Source of the DNA: Cupriavidus taiwanensis
GTDB taxonomy: Bacteria > Pseudomonadota > Gammaproteobacteria > Burkholderiales > Burkholderiaceae
DNA: 5,386 nucleotides
NCBI RefSeq assembly: GCF_900250075.1
Contig: NZ_OFTT01000008.1
Coordinates: 1-5,386, forward strand
Direction: 5' to 3'
Under the pieces are notes generated by a model. That model searched no databases. It saw only the letters and a program-made list of their open reading frames with translations, and was not told where the DNA came from. How positions within the stretch are numbered: the stretch's first letter is position 1; the number at the start of each line of letters is the position of its first letter. Below are positions 1 through 4,529 of the stretch, one piece after another. Both the position numbers and the translations under genes were made by a program.

Positions 1-130
1 TATTGTTATCGGTAGCAAGCACATCACCTTGAATGCCACCGGAGGCGGCTTTTTGACCGCCTCCAAACAATTTAGACATGGCGCCACCAGCAAGAGCAGA
101 AGCAATACCGCCAGCAATAGCACCAAACAT
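1..130 (-). CDS. H: DNA pilot protein H, N-terminal part (gene crosses window ends)
   Basis: This is the first 43 codons, plus one base of codon 44, of the minor spike or DNA pilot protein. The rest is at 5386-4530, and the ends join in frame (A from position 1 plus CT from 5386-5385 makes Thr44). The protein begins [16 protein letters not shown]. This is a glycine- and alanine-rich hydrophobic stretch, roughly residues 2-24, that looks like a membrane-inserting or glycine-zipper segment. In the known family, H is a minor virion protein that enters the cell with the DNA and oligomerises into a tube through which the genome crosses the periplasm. The start at 130 is supported by a Shine-Dalgarno TGAGGTGA at 141-134, which overlaps the TGA stop of G, and only 8 bases separate G and H. 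H translation is thus probably coupled to G. The identification is by direct recognition and is very secure. Confidence 0.97.
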   Translation of the reverse strand, partial: MFGAIAGGIASALAGGAMSKLFGGGQKAASGGIQGDVLATDNN

Positions 131-133
131 AAA

Positions 134-149
134 TCACCTCACTTAAGTG
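134..149 (-). promoter_or_regulatory. G/H junction: H ribosome binding site and CACTTAAGTG palindrome
   Basis: The last codons of G form a perfect 10-base palindrome, CACTTAAGTG (140-149). It runs straight into the G stop codon (139-141) and the H Shine-Dalgarno, read TGAGGTGA on the minus strand (141-134), 3 bases before the H ATG. Overlap of the stop codon with the ribosome binding site is seen directly and suggests reinitiation at H. A weak terminator has been placed near the end of G in phiX174, but the palindrome has no T-run, so a termination role is uncertain. Confidence 0.5.
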
Positions 150-666
150 GCTGGAGACAAATAATCTCTTTAATAACCTGATTCAGCGAAACCAATCCGC
201 GGCATTTAGTAGCGGTAAAGTTAGACCAAACCATGAAACCAACATAAACATTATTGCCCGGCGTACGGGGAAGGACGTCAATAGTCACACAGTCCTTGAC
301 GGTATAATAACCACCATCATGGCGACCATCCAAAGGATAAACATCATAGGCAGTCGGGAGGGTAGTCGGAACCGAAGAAGACTCAAAGCGAACCAAACAG
401 GCAAAAAATTTAGGGTCGGCATCAAAAGCAATATCAGCACCAACAGAAACAACCTGATTAGCGGCGTTGACAGATGTATCCATCTGAATGCAATGAAGAA
501 AACCACCATTACCAGCATTAACCGTCAAACTATCAAAATATAACGTTGACGATGTAGCTTTAGGTGTCTGTAAAACAGGTGCCGAAGAAGCTGGAGTAAC
601 AGAAGTGAGAACCAGCTTATCAGAAAAAAAGTTTGAATTATGGCGAGAAATAAAAGTCTGAAACAT
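139..666 (-). CDS. G: Major spike protein G
   Basis: This encodes a 175-residue spike protein beginning [14 protein letters not shown] and ending in LQPLK. In the known phiX174 virion, five copies form the beta-barrel spike at each of the 12 vertices, which contacts host lipopolysaccharide during adsorption. The reading frame stays open upstream to an ATG at 711. The true start is the ATG at 666, because an AGGAG Shine-Dalgarno lies at 678-674, 7 bases before it, and the longer form would run into the replication structure of the F-G gap. Codon 113 is GAT (Asp; 330-328), whereas I recall Asn there in the original reference. Positions 268 (codon 133) and 250 (codon 139) also seem to differ silently from that reference. 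H follows after 8 bases. Confidence 0.97.
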
Positions 667-705
667 GATTAAACTCCTAAGCAGAAAACCTACCGCGCTT
701 CGCTT

Positions 706-760
706 GGTCAACCCCTCAGCGGCAAAAATTAAAATTTTTACCGCTTCGGCGTTATAACCT
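706..760 (-). other. Primosome assembly site (complementary-strand origin) in F-G gap
   Basis: This 110-base F-G intergenic region (667-776) is the longest non-coding stretch of the genome. In phiX174 it contains the roughly 55-base site where PriA (protein n') assembles the primosome on SSB-coated viral strand, to start complementary-strand synthesis. Seen here on the minus strand are the AAGCGG recognition-like hexamer at 746-741, an imperfect inverted repeat at 719-744 with GCGG/CCGC ends and an A/T core, and a smaller GCGAAGCGC hairpin-former nearer G. The exact limits are from memory of the phiX174 map and are approximate. The G Shine-Dalgarno lies outside this site. Confidence 0.85.
719..744 (-). 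terminator. F-G intergenic hairpin, possible weak terminator
   Basis: On the minus strand GCGG (744-741) pairs with CCGC (722-719). A T/G wobble and an A5/T5 core extend this to a stem of about 11-12 pairs with a 4-base loop. A transcript terminator has been mapped in the F-G region of phiX174, and this is the strongest hairpin there. It is followed by TGAGGGG, not a T-run, so it is not a textbook intrinsic terminator. It could act weakly, stabilise the 3' end of mRNA, or serve only in the primosome site. Confidence 0.4.
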
Positions 761-776
761 CACACTCAATCTTTTA

Positions 777-2060
777 TCACGAAGTCATGATTGAATCGCG
801 AGTGGTCGGCAGATTGCGATAAACGGTCACATTAAATTTAACCTGACTATTCCACTGCAACAACTGAACGGACTGGAAACACTGGTCATAATCATGGTGG
901 CGAATAAGTACGCGTTCTTGCAAATCACCAGAAGGCGGTTCCTGAATGAATGGGAAGCCTTCAAGAAGGTGATAAGCAGGAGAAACATACGAAGGCGCAT
1001 AACGATACCACTGACCCTCAGCAATCTTAAACTTCTTAGACGAATCACCAGAACGGAAAACATCCTTCATAGAAATTTCACGCGGCGGCAAGTTGCCATA
1101 CAAAACAGGGTCGCCAGCAATATCGGTATAAGTCAAAGCACCTTTAGCGTTAAGGTACTGAATCTCTTTAGTCGCAGTAGGCGGAAAACGAACAAGCGCA
1201 AGAGTAAACATAGTGCCATGCTCAGGAACAAAGAAACGCGGCACAGAATGTTTATAGGTCTGTTGAACACGACCAGAAAACTGGCCTAACGACGTTTGGT
1301 CAGTTCCATCAACATCATAGCCAGATGCCCAGAGATTAGAGCGCATGACAAGTAAAGGACGGTTGTCAGCGTCATAAGAGGTTTTACCTCCAAATGAAGA
1401 AATAACATCATGGTAACGCTGCATGAAGTAATCACGTTCTTGGTCAGTATGCAAATTAGCATAAGCAGCTTGCAGACCCATAATGTCAATAGATGTGGTA
1501 GAAGTCGTCATTTGGCGAGAAAGCTCAGTCTCAGGAGGAAGCGGAGCAGTCCAAATGTTTTTGAGATGGCAGCAACGGAAACCATAACGAGCATCATCTT
1601 GATTAAGCTCATTAGGGTTAGCCTCGGTACGGTCAGGCATCCACGGCGCTTTAAAATAGTTGTTATAGATATTCAAATAACCCTGAAACAAATGCTTAGG
1701 GATTTTATTGGTATCAGGGTTAATCGTGCCAAGAAAAGCGGCATGGTCAATATAACCAGTAGTGTTAACAGTCGGGAGAGGAGTGGCATTAACACCATCC
1801 TTCATGAACTTAATCCACTGTTCACCATAAACGTGACGATGAGGGACATAAAAAGTAAAAATGTCTACAGTAGAGTCAATAGCAAGGCCACGACGCAATG
1901 GAGAAAGACGGAGAGCGCCAACGGCGTCCATCTCGAAGGAGTCGCCAGCGATAACCGGAGTAGTTGAAATGGTAATAAGACGACCAATCTGACCAGCAAG
2001 GAAGCCAAGATGGGAAAGGTCATGCGGCATACGCTCGGCGCCAGTTTGAATATTAGACAT
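777..2060 (-). CDS. F: Major capsid protein F
   Basis: This encodes the 427-residue major coat protein (426 after Met removal), from MSNIQTGAERMPHDL to RDSIMTS. Sixty copies of this eight-stranded jelly-roll protein with long insertion loops form the T=1 shell. It packs against J and ssDNA on the inside and against G at the vertices. It is assembled via 9S pentamers with B inside and D outside. The start at 2060 has a GAGGAT Shine-Dalgarno (2071-2066), 5 bases upstream. The gene follows J after 36 bases containing a GC hairpin and precedes the 110-base F-G gap. The length equals the known protein, and I see no frame disruption. Long open frames on the other strand opposite F appear to be shadows. 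Confidence 0.98.
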   Translation of the reverse strand: MSNIQTGAERMPHDLSHLGFLAGQIGRLITISTTPVIAGDSFEMDAVGALRLSPLRRGLAIDSTVDIFTFYVPHRHVYGEQWIKFMKDGVNATPLPTVNTTGYIDHAAFLGTINPDTNKIPKHLFQGYLNIYNNYFKAPWMPDRTEANPNELNQDDARYGFRCCHLKNIWTAPLPPETELSRQMTTSTTSIDIMGLQAAYANLHTDQERDYFMQRYHDVISSFGGKTSYDADNRPLLVMRSNLWASGYDVDGTDQTSLGQFSGRVQQTYKHSVPRFFVPEHGTMFTLALVRFPPTATKEIQYLNAKGALTYTDIAGDPVLYGNLPPREISMKDVFRSGDSSKKFKIAEGQWYRYAPSYVSPAYHLLEGFPFIQEPPSGDLQERVLIRHHDYDQCFQSVQLLQWNSQVKFNVTVYRNLPTTRDSIMTS

Positions 2061-2077
2061 AATTTATCCTCAAGTAA

Positions 2078-2091
2078 GGGGCCGAAGCCCC
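2078..2091 (-). terminator. J-F intergenic hairpin with TTCG tetraloop (T_J)
   Basis: On the minus strand a perfect GGGGC-TTCG-GCCCC hairpin sits in the 36-base J-F gap (2061-2096). The C(UUCG)G loop is one of the most stable RNA tetraloops. It corresponds to the known partial terminator after J, which produces a graded set of mRNA 3' ends. No long T-run follows (TTACTTGAGG), which fits leaky termination with read-through into F. From memory, this gap is also linked to a cis effect in which cloned copies reduce phage growth. Confidence 0.75.
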
Positions 2092-2096
2092 TGCAA

Positions 2097-2213
2097 TTAA
2101 AATTGTTGACCACCTACATACCAAAGACGAGCGCCTTTACGCTTGCCTTTAGTACCTCGCAACGGCTGCGGACGACCAGGGCGAGCGCCAGAACGTTTTT
2201 TACCTTTAGACAT
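2097..2213 (-). CDS. J: DNA-binding/packaging protein J
   Basis: This encodes a 38-residue, very basic protein that begins MSKGKKRSGARPGRP and ends in LWYVGGQQF. Twelve of its first 30 residues are Lys or Arg, arranged in two basic clusters separated by a proline-containing segment. The aromatic C-terminal tail is known to dock in the F protein. J enters the procapsid with the single-stranded genome, neutralises its phosphates and tethers it to the shell, and sixty copies are present per virion. Its ATG (2213-2211) shares one base with the D stop codon (TAATG). The Shine-Dalgarno GGAG (2224-2221) lies inside the ends of D and E. It is too short for most gene finders but certain here. Confidence 0.97.
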   Translation of the reverse strand: MSKGKKRSGARPGRPQPLRGTKGKRKGARLWYVGGQQF

Positions 2214-2671
2214 TACATCACTCCTTCTGCACGTAATTTTTGACGCACGTTTTCTTCTGCGTCAGTAAGAACGTCAGTGTTTCCTGCGCGTACACGCAAG
2301 GTAAACGCGAACAATTCAGCGGCTTTAACCGGACGCTCGACGCCATTAATAATGTTTTCCGTAAATTCAGCGCCTTCCATGATGAGACAGGCCGTTTGAA
2401 TGTTGACGGGATGAACATAATAAGCAATGACGGCAGCAATAAACTCAACAGGAGCAGGAAAGCGAGGGTATCCTACAAAGTCCAGCGTACCATAAACGCA
2501 AGCCTCAACGCAGCGACGAGCACGAGAGCGGTCAGTAGCAATCCAAACTTTGTTACTCGTCAGAAAATCGAAATCATCTTCGGTTAAATCCAAAACGGCA
2601 GAAGCCTGAATGAGCTTAATAGAGGCCAAAGCGGTCTGGAAACGTACGGATTGTTCAGTAACTTGACTCAT
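2213..2671 (-). CDS. D: External scaffolding protein D
   Basis: This encodes a 152-residue, mostly alpha-helical scaffolding protein that starts [15 protein letters not shown]. In phiX174, 240 copies form the outer lattice of the procapsid and leave at maturation. Its ATG overlaps the TGA stop of C as ATGA (2671-2668), and its stop overlaps the ATG of J. Promoter P_D lies about 40 bases upstream, inside C, which explains why D is the most abundant phage protein. Gene E is read in a second frame within it. Two changes from the original reference as I remember it fall here and are silent in D: Val66 GTA (position 2474) and Ala148 GCA (position 2228). The Shine-Dalgarno is modest (AGG at 2683-2681). 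Confidence 0.98.
   Translation of the reverse strand: MSQVTEQSVRFQTALASIKLIQASAVLDLTEDDFDFLTSNKVWIATDRSRARRCVEACVYGTLDFVGYPRFPAPVEFIAAVIAYYVHPVNIQTACLIMEGAEFTENIINGVERPVKAAELFAFTLRVRAGNTDVLTDAEENVRQKLRAEGVM
2218..2493 (-). CDS. E: Lysis protein E, carrying the am3 amber codon
   Basis: The 91-codon lysis gene lies inside D in another frame, starting with the ATG at 2493-2491 preceded by GAGG at 2506-2503. E is known to inhibit MraY, the lipid I synthase, so the cell lyses from failed peptidoglycan synthesis. An N-terminal membrane helix (residues about 9-35, rich in Leu, with the functionally critical Pro21) should carry the activity. Codon 7 here is TAG (2475-2473) where wild type has TGG (Trp), so translation stops after MVRWTL. 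This is the classical am3 mutation. The frame continues intact to TGA at 2220-2218, so an amber-suppressing host would make full-length E. The next in-frame ATG is codon 26, too late for the membrane segment. Codon 89 is CAG (Gln), and I recall Arg there in the reference. Confidence 0.95.
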
Positions 2672-2928
2672 GATTTCTTACCTATTAGTGGTTGAACAGC
2701 ATCGGACTCAGATAGTAATCCACGCTCTTTTAAAATGTCAACAAGAGAATCTCTACCATGAACAAAATGTGACTCATATCTAAACCAGTCCTTGACGAAC
2801 GTGCCAAGCATATTAAGCCACTTCTCCTCATCCAACGCGTCAGTTTTTGACAGAATCGTTAGTTGATGGCGAAAGGTCGCAAAGTAAGAGCTTCTCGAGC
2901 TGCGCAAGGATAGGTCGAATTTTCTCAT
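2668..2928 (-). CDS. C: Protein C, switch to genome packaging
   Basis: This encodes an 86-residue protein starting [16 protein letters not shown] and ending in PLIGKKS. In phiX174, C joins the A/Rep/procapsid complex and directs replication from double-stranded RF synthesis to single-strand synthesis coupled to packaging. The frame is open upstream to an ATG at 2946, but the accepted start is 2928. That ATG overlaps the A stop as ATGA (2928-2925) and allows coupled initiation. Its purine-rich GGCGGAAA leader is a weak ribosome site. The gene hosts promoter P_D and most of K. Its stop overlaps the D start. Confidence 0.95.
   Translation of the reverse strand: MRKFDLSLRSSRSSYFATFRHQLTILSKTDALDEEKWLNMLGTFVKDWFRYESHFVHGRDSLVDILKERGLLSESDAVQPLIGKKS
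2712..2741 (-). promoter_or_regulatory. Promoter P_D
   Basis: Inside C, the minus strand has a perfect -35 TTGACA (2741-2736) and a -10 TACTAT (2717-2712) with an 18-base spacer. The start of transcription would fall near 2705-2703, in agreement with the mapped D transcript start as I recall it. This is one of three main sigma70 promoters and drives the abundant D-E-J-F-G-H transcripts. Confidence 0.85.
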
Positions 2929-3010
2929 TTTCCGCCAGCAGTCCACTTCGATTTAATTCGTAAACAAGCAGTAGTAATTCCTGCTTTATCAAGATAATTT
3001 TTCGACTCAT
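2840..3010 (-). CDS. K: Protein K, small accessory protein
   Basis: This encodes a 56-residue protein ([19 protein letters not shown] at the start, STNDSVKN at the end), too short for a typical ORF cut-off. It starts at 3010 within TGATG, one base shared with the B stop. It then crosses from A into C in the remaining frame, so bases 2925-2928 are read in three frames (A, C and K). The N-terminal half is hydrophobic and Leu/Ile-rich, consistent with membrane association. K is non-essential in phiX174 and is reported to raise burst size modestly. No strong Shine-Dalgarno precedes it, which suggests low expression coupled to B. Confidence 0.93.
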   Translation of the reverse strand: MSRKIILIKQELLLLVYELNRSGLLAENEKIRPILAQLEKLLLCDLSPSTNDSVKN

Positions 3011-3950
3011 CAGAAATATCCGAAAGTGTTAACTTCTGCGTCATGGAAGCGATAAAACTCTGCAGGTTGGATACGCCAATCATTTTTATCGAAGCGCGCA
3101 TAAATTTGAGCAGATTTGTCGTCACAGGTTGCGCCGCCAAAACGTCGGCTACAGTAACTTTTCCCAGCCTCAATCTCATCTCTCTTTTTGCGTTCTGCTT
3201 CAATATCTGGTTGAACGGCGTCGCGTCGTAACCCAGCTTGGTAAGTTGGATTAAGCACTCCGTGGACAGATTTGTCATTGTGAGCATTTTCATCCCGAAG
3301 TTGCGGCTCATTCTGATTCTGAACAGCTTCTTGGGAAGTAGCGACAGCTTGGTTTTTAGTGAGTTGTTCCATTCTTTAGCTCCTAGACCTTTAGCAGCAA
3401 GGTCCATATCTGACTTTTTGTTAACGTATTTAGCCACATAGAAACCAACAGCCATATAACTGGTAGCTTTAAGCGGCTCACCTTTAGCATCAACAGGCCA
3501 CAACCAACCAGAACGTGAAAAAGCGTCCTGCGTGTAGCGAACTGCGATGGGCATACTGTAACCATAAGGCCACGTATTTTGCAAGCTATTTAACTGGCGG
3601 CGATTGCGTACCCGACGACCAAAATTAGGGTCAACGCTACCTGTAGGAAGTGTCCGCATAAAGTGCACCGCATGGAAATGAAGACGGCCATTAGCTGTAC
3701 CATACTCAGGCACACAAAAATACTGATAGCAGTCGGCGTGTGAATCATTAGCCTTGCGACCCTCGGCAGCAAGAACCATACGACCAATATCACGAAAATA
3801 GTCACGCAAAGCATTGGGATTATCATAAAACGCCTCTAATCGGTCGTCAGCCAACGTGAGAGTGTCAAAAACGATAAACCAACCATCAGCATGAGCCTGT
3901 CGCATTGCATTCATCAAACGCTGAATAGCAAAGCCTCTACGCGATTTCAT
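2925..3950 (-). CDS. A*: Protein A*, internal in-frame product of A
   Basis: This is the C-terminal 341 residues of A, started independently at Met173 (ATG at 3950-3948, [10 protein letters not shown]). A good Shine-Dalgarno GGAGG (3963-3959) lies 8 bases upstream. The product keeps the HUH motif and both catalytic tyrosines (Tyr343 and Tyr347 in A numbering) but loses the N-terminal domain needed for productive initiation on supercoiled RF. In phiX174, A* is non-essential, cuts single-stranded DNA, and is linked to inhibition of host DNA synthesis and to exclusion of superinfecting phage. The start codon and ribosome site are seen directly, and the function is from known work. Confidence 0.93.
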   Translation of the reverse strand: MKSRRGFAIQRLMNAMRQAHADGWFIVFDTLTLADDRLEAFYDNPNALRDYFRDIGRMVLAAEGRKANDSHADCYQYFCVPEYGTANGRLHFHAVHFMRTLPTGSVDPNFGRRVRNRRQLNSLQNTWPYGYSMPIAVRYTQDAFSRSGWLWPVDAKGEPLKATSYMAVGFYVAKYVNKKSDMDLAAKGLGAKEWNNSLKTKLSLLPKKLFRIRMSRNFGMKMLTMTNLSTECLIQLTKLGYDATPFNQILKQNAKREMRLRLGKVTVADVLAAQPVTTNLLKFMRASIKMIGVSNLQSFIASMTQKLTLSDISDESKNYLDKAGITTACLRIKSKWTAGGK

Positions 3951-4466
3951 AGTGGAGGCCTCCAGCAATCTTGAACACTCATCCTTAATACCTTTCTTTT
4001 TGGGGTAATTATACTCATCGCGAATATCCTTAAGAGGGCGTTCAGCAGCCAGCTTGCGGCAAAACTGCGTAACCGTCTTCTCGTTCTCTAAAAACCATTT
4101 TTCGTCCCCTTCGGGGCGGTGGTCTATAGTGTTATTAATATCAAGTTGGGGGAGCACATTGTAGCATTGTGCCAATTCATCCATTAACTTCTCAGTAACA
4201 GATACAAACTCATCACGAACGTCAGAAGCAGCCTTATGGCCGTCAACATACATATCACCATTATCGAACTCAACGCCCTGCATACGAAAAGACAGAATCT
4301 CTTCCAAGAGCTTGATGCGGTTATCCATCTGCTTATGGAAGCCAAGCATTGGGGATTGAGAAAGAGTAGAAATGCCACAAGCCTCAATAGCAGGTTTAAG
4401 AGCCTCGATACGCTCAAAGTCAAAATAATCAGCGTGACATTCAGAAGGGTAATAAGAACGAACCAT
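2925..4466 (-). CDS. A: Replication initiator protein A (rolling-circle nickase)
   Basis: This encodes the 513-residue HUH endonuclease that nicks the RF at the origin (between 4142 and 4141, within this gene), stays covalently attached to the 5' end, and later religates circles. Visible motifs are the histidine motif [10 protein letters not shown] around residues 260-269 (His263-Phe-His265) and the catalytic tyrosine pair in YVAKYV, Tyr343 and Tyr347, which cleave alternately. It works with the host Rep helicase. The frame is open upstream to 4520, but MVRSYYPSE at 4466 is the start. It has a GGAGG Shine-Dalgarno (4478-4474) 7 bases upstream, and the -35 element of P_A lies at 4515-4520. It contains A*, B, part of K, the origin and P_B, and its stop overlaps the C start. 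Confidence 0.98.
   Translation of the reverse strand: MVRSYYPSECHADYFDFERIEALKPAIEACGISTLSQSPMLGFHKQMDNRIKLLEEILSFRMQGVEFDNGDMYVDGHKAASDVRDEFVSVTEKLMDELAQCYNVLPQLDINNTIDHRPEGDEKWFLENEKTVTQFCRKLAAERPLKDIRDEYNYPKKKGIKDECSRLLEASTMKSRRGFAIQRLMNAMRQAHADGWFIVFDTLTLADDRLEAFYDNPNALRDYFRDIGRMVLAAEGRKANDSHADCYQYFCVPEYGTANGRLHFHAVHFMRTLPTGSVDPNFGRRVRNRRQLNSLQNTWPYGYSMPIAVRYTQDAFSRSGWLWPVDAKGEPLKATSYMAVGFYVAKYVNKKSDMDLAAKGLGAKEWNNSLKTKLSLLPKKLFRIRMSRNFGMKMLTMTNLSTECLIQLTKLGYDATPFNQILKQNAKREMRLRLGKVTVADVLAAQPVTTNLLKFMRASIKMIGVSNLQSFIASMTQKLTLSDISDESKNYLDKAGITTACLRIKSKWTAGGK
3010..3372 (-). CDS. B: Internal scaffolding protein B
   Basis: This encodes a 120-residue scaffolding protein ([16 protein letters not shown] to AEVNTFGYF), read wholly within A in a different frame. 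The N-terminal half is rich in Gln, Asn and Glu, suggesting flexibility. The C-terminal third carries the aromatic residues that, in the known procapsid, bind the inner face of F. B lowers the barrier to pentamer assembly, helps recruit H, and is released when DNA enters. The start has a strong AGGAG Shine-Dalgarno (3384-3380), 7 bases upstream. P_B lies about 190 bases upstream inside A. Its TGA overlaps the K ATG. Confidence 0.97.
   Translation of the reverse strand: MEQLTKNQAVATSQEAVQNQNEPQLRDENAHNDKSVHGVLNPTYQAGLRRDAVQPDIEAERKKRDEIEAGKSYCSRRFGGATCDDKSAQIYARFDKNDWRIQPAEFYRFHDAEVNTFGYF
3555..3584 (-). promoter_or_regulatory. Promoter P_B (placement approximate)
   Basis: phiX174 has a mapped promoter for B inside A in this region. 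The best match on the minus strand is a -35 TTGCAA (3584-3579) and a -10 TACAGT (3560-3555) with an 18-base spacer. An alternative -10, TATGGT, lies at 3566-3561, and the start site I recall (near 3559) fits that one better, though with a poorer -35. The promoter is well established, but its exact elements are not resolved by eye. Confidence 0.55.
3953..3964 (-). promoter_or_regulatory. A* ribosome binding site within a 12-base palindrome
   Basis: TGGAGGCCTCCA is a perfect 12-base palindrome just upstream of the A* start. Its first half on the minus strand provides the GGAGG Shine-Dalgarno for Met173 of A. The complementary CCTCC follows immediately and could partly mask it, for example as a short GGA/TCC hairpin with a GGCC loop. 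This might tune A* relative to A, but that is inference. Confidence 0.6.
4119..4148 (-). other. Viral-strand replication origin (A-protein nick site)
   Basis: On the minus strand this is the 30-base origin conserved among phiX174-like phages, beginning CAACTTGATATTAATAAC and ending in TATAGACCAC. Protein A recognises it and cuts between G (4142) and A (4141), leaving itself on the 5' phosphate of the A. The parts are a CAACTTGATA cleavage region, an A/T-rich spacer and an ACACTATAGAC binding region. It lies inside gene A, so its bases are also under coding constraint. Immediately beyond it is a CCCC-GAA-GGGG inverted repeat (4106-4116). Confidence 0.98.
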
Positions 4467-4491
4467 AAAAAAGCCTCCAAGATTTGGAGGC
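4467..4491 (-). terminator. Intrinsic terminator T_H after gene H
   Basis: On the minus strand a perfect 8-pair stem GCCTCCAA/TTGGAGGC (4491-4484 and 4480-4473) with the loop ATC is followed by six T residues (4472-4467). This is a textbook Rho-independent terminator and the strongest in the genome. It ends transcripts that have run through H. The T-run abuts the ATG of A (4466-4464), and the 3' arm contains A's Shine-Dalgarno. Confidence 0.95.
4474..4478 (-). promoter_or_regulatory. Ribosome binding site of gene A, inside the terminator stem
   Basis: GGAGG (minus strand) lies 7 bases upstream of the A start codon and supports that start over the longer open frame. It is also the 3' arm of the T_H hairpin. 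A transcript carrying the whole hairpin would therefore hide it, while one starting inside the hairpin would not. Confidence 0.85.
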
Positions 4492-4520
4492 ATGAAAACA
4501 TACAATTGGGAGGGTGTCAA
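4492..4520 (-). promoter_or_regulatory. Promoter P_A
   Basis: The H-A gap contains a perfect -35 TTGACA (4520-4515). A -10 TTTCAT (4497-4492) is 17 bases away, and a better-looking TATGTT lies only 12 bases from the -35. With TTTCAT, transcription would start near 4485, which matches the mapped A start as I recall it, inside the terminator hairpin. It drives A and A*. Confidence 0.75.
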
Positions 4521-4529
4521 TCCTGACGG

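Noticed and set aside
667..711. Upstream extension of gene G to an ATG at 711 (15 extra residues)
   Set aside because: The extension runs through the primosome assembly site, whereas the ATG at 666 has an AGGAG site at ideal spacing and yields the known 175-residue protein.
1410..1967. Plus-strand ORF of 185 codons as a gene
   Set aside because: It lies wholly opposite F, the product is unrecognised and basic in a way typical of antisense shadows, and no plus-strand transcription is known in this phage type.
2218..2448. A separate 76-residue ORF beginning at a TTG
   Set aside because: It is the remainder of gene E beyond the amber codon, and the TTG is Leu16 of E with no ribosome site of its own.
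2929..2946. Upstream extension of gene C to an ATG at 2946
   Set aside because: The known 86-residue C starts at 2928, where the ATG overlaps the A stop codon.
4467..4520. Upstream extension of gene A to an ATG at 4520 (18 extra residues)
   Set aside because: It would translate P_A and the terminator hairpin. The start at 4466 has GGAGG 7 bases upstream and gives the known 513-residue protein.
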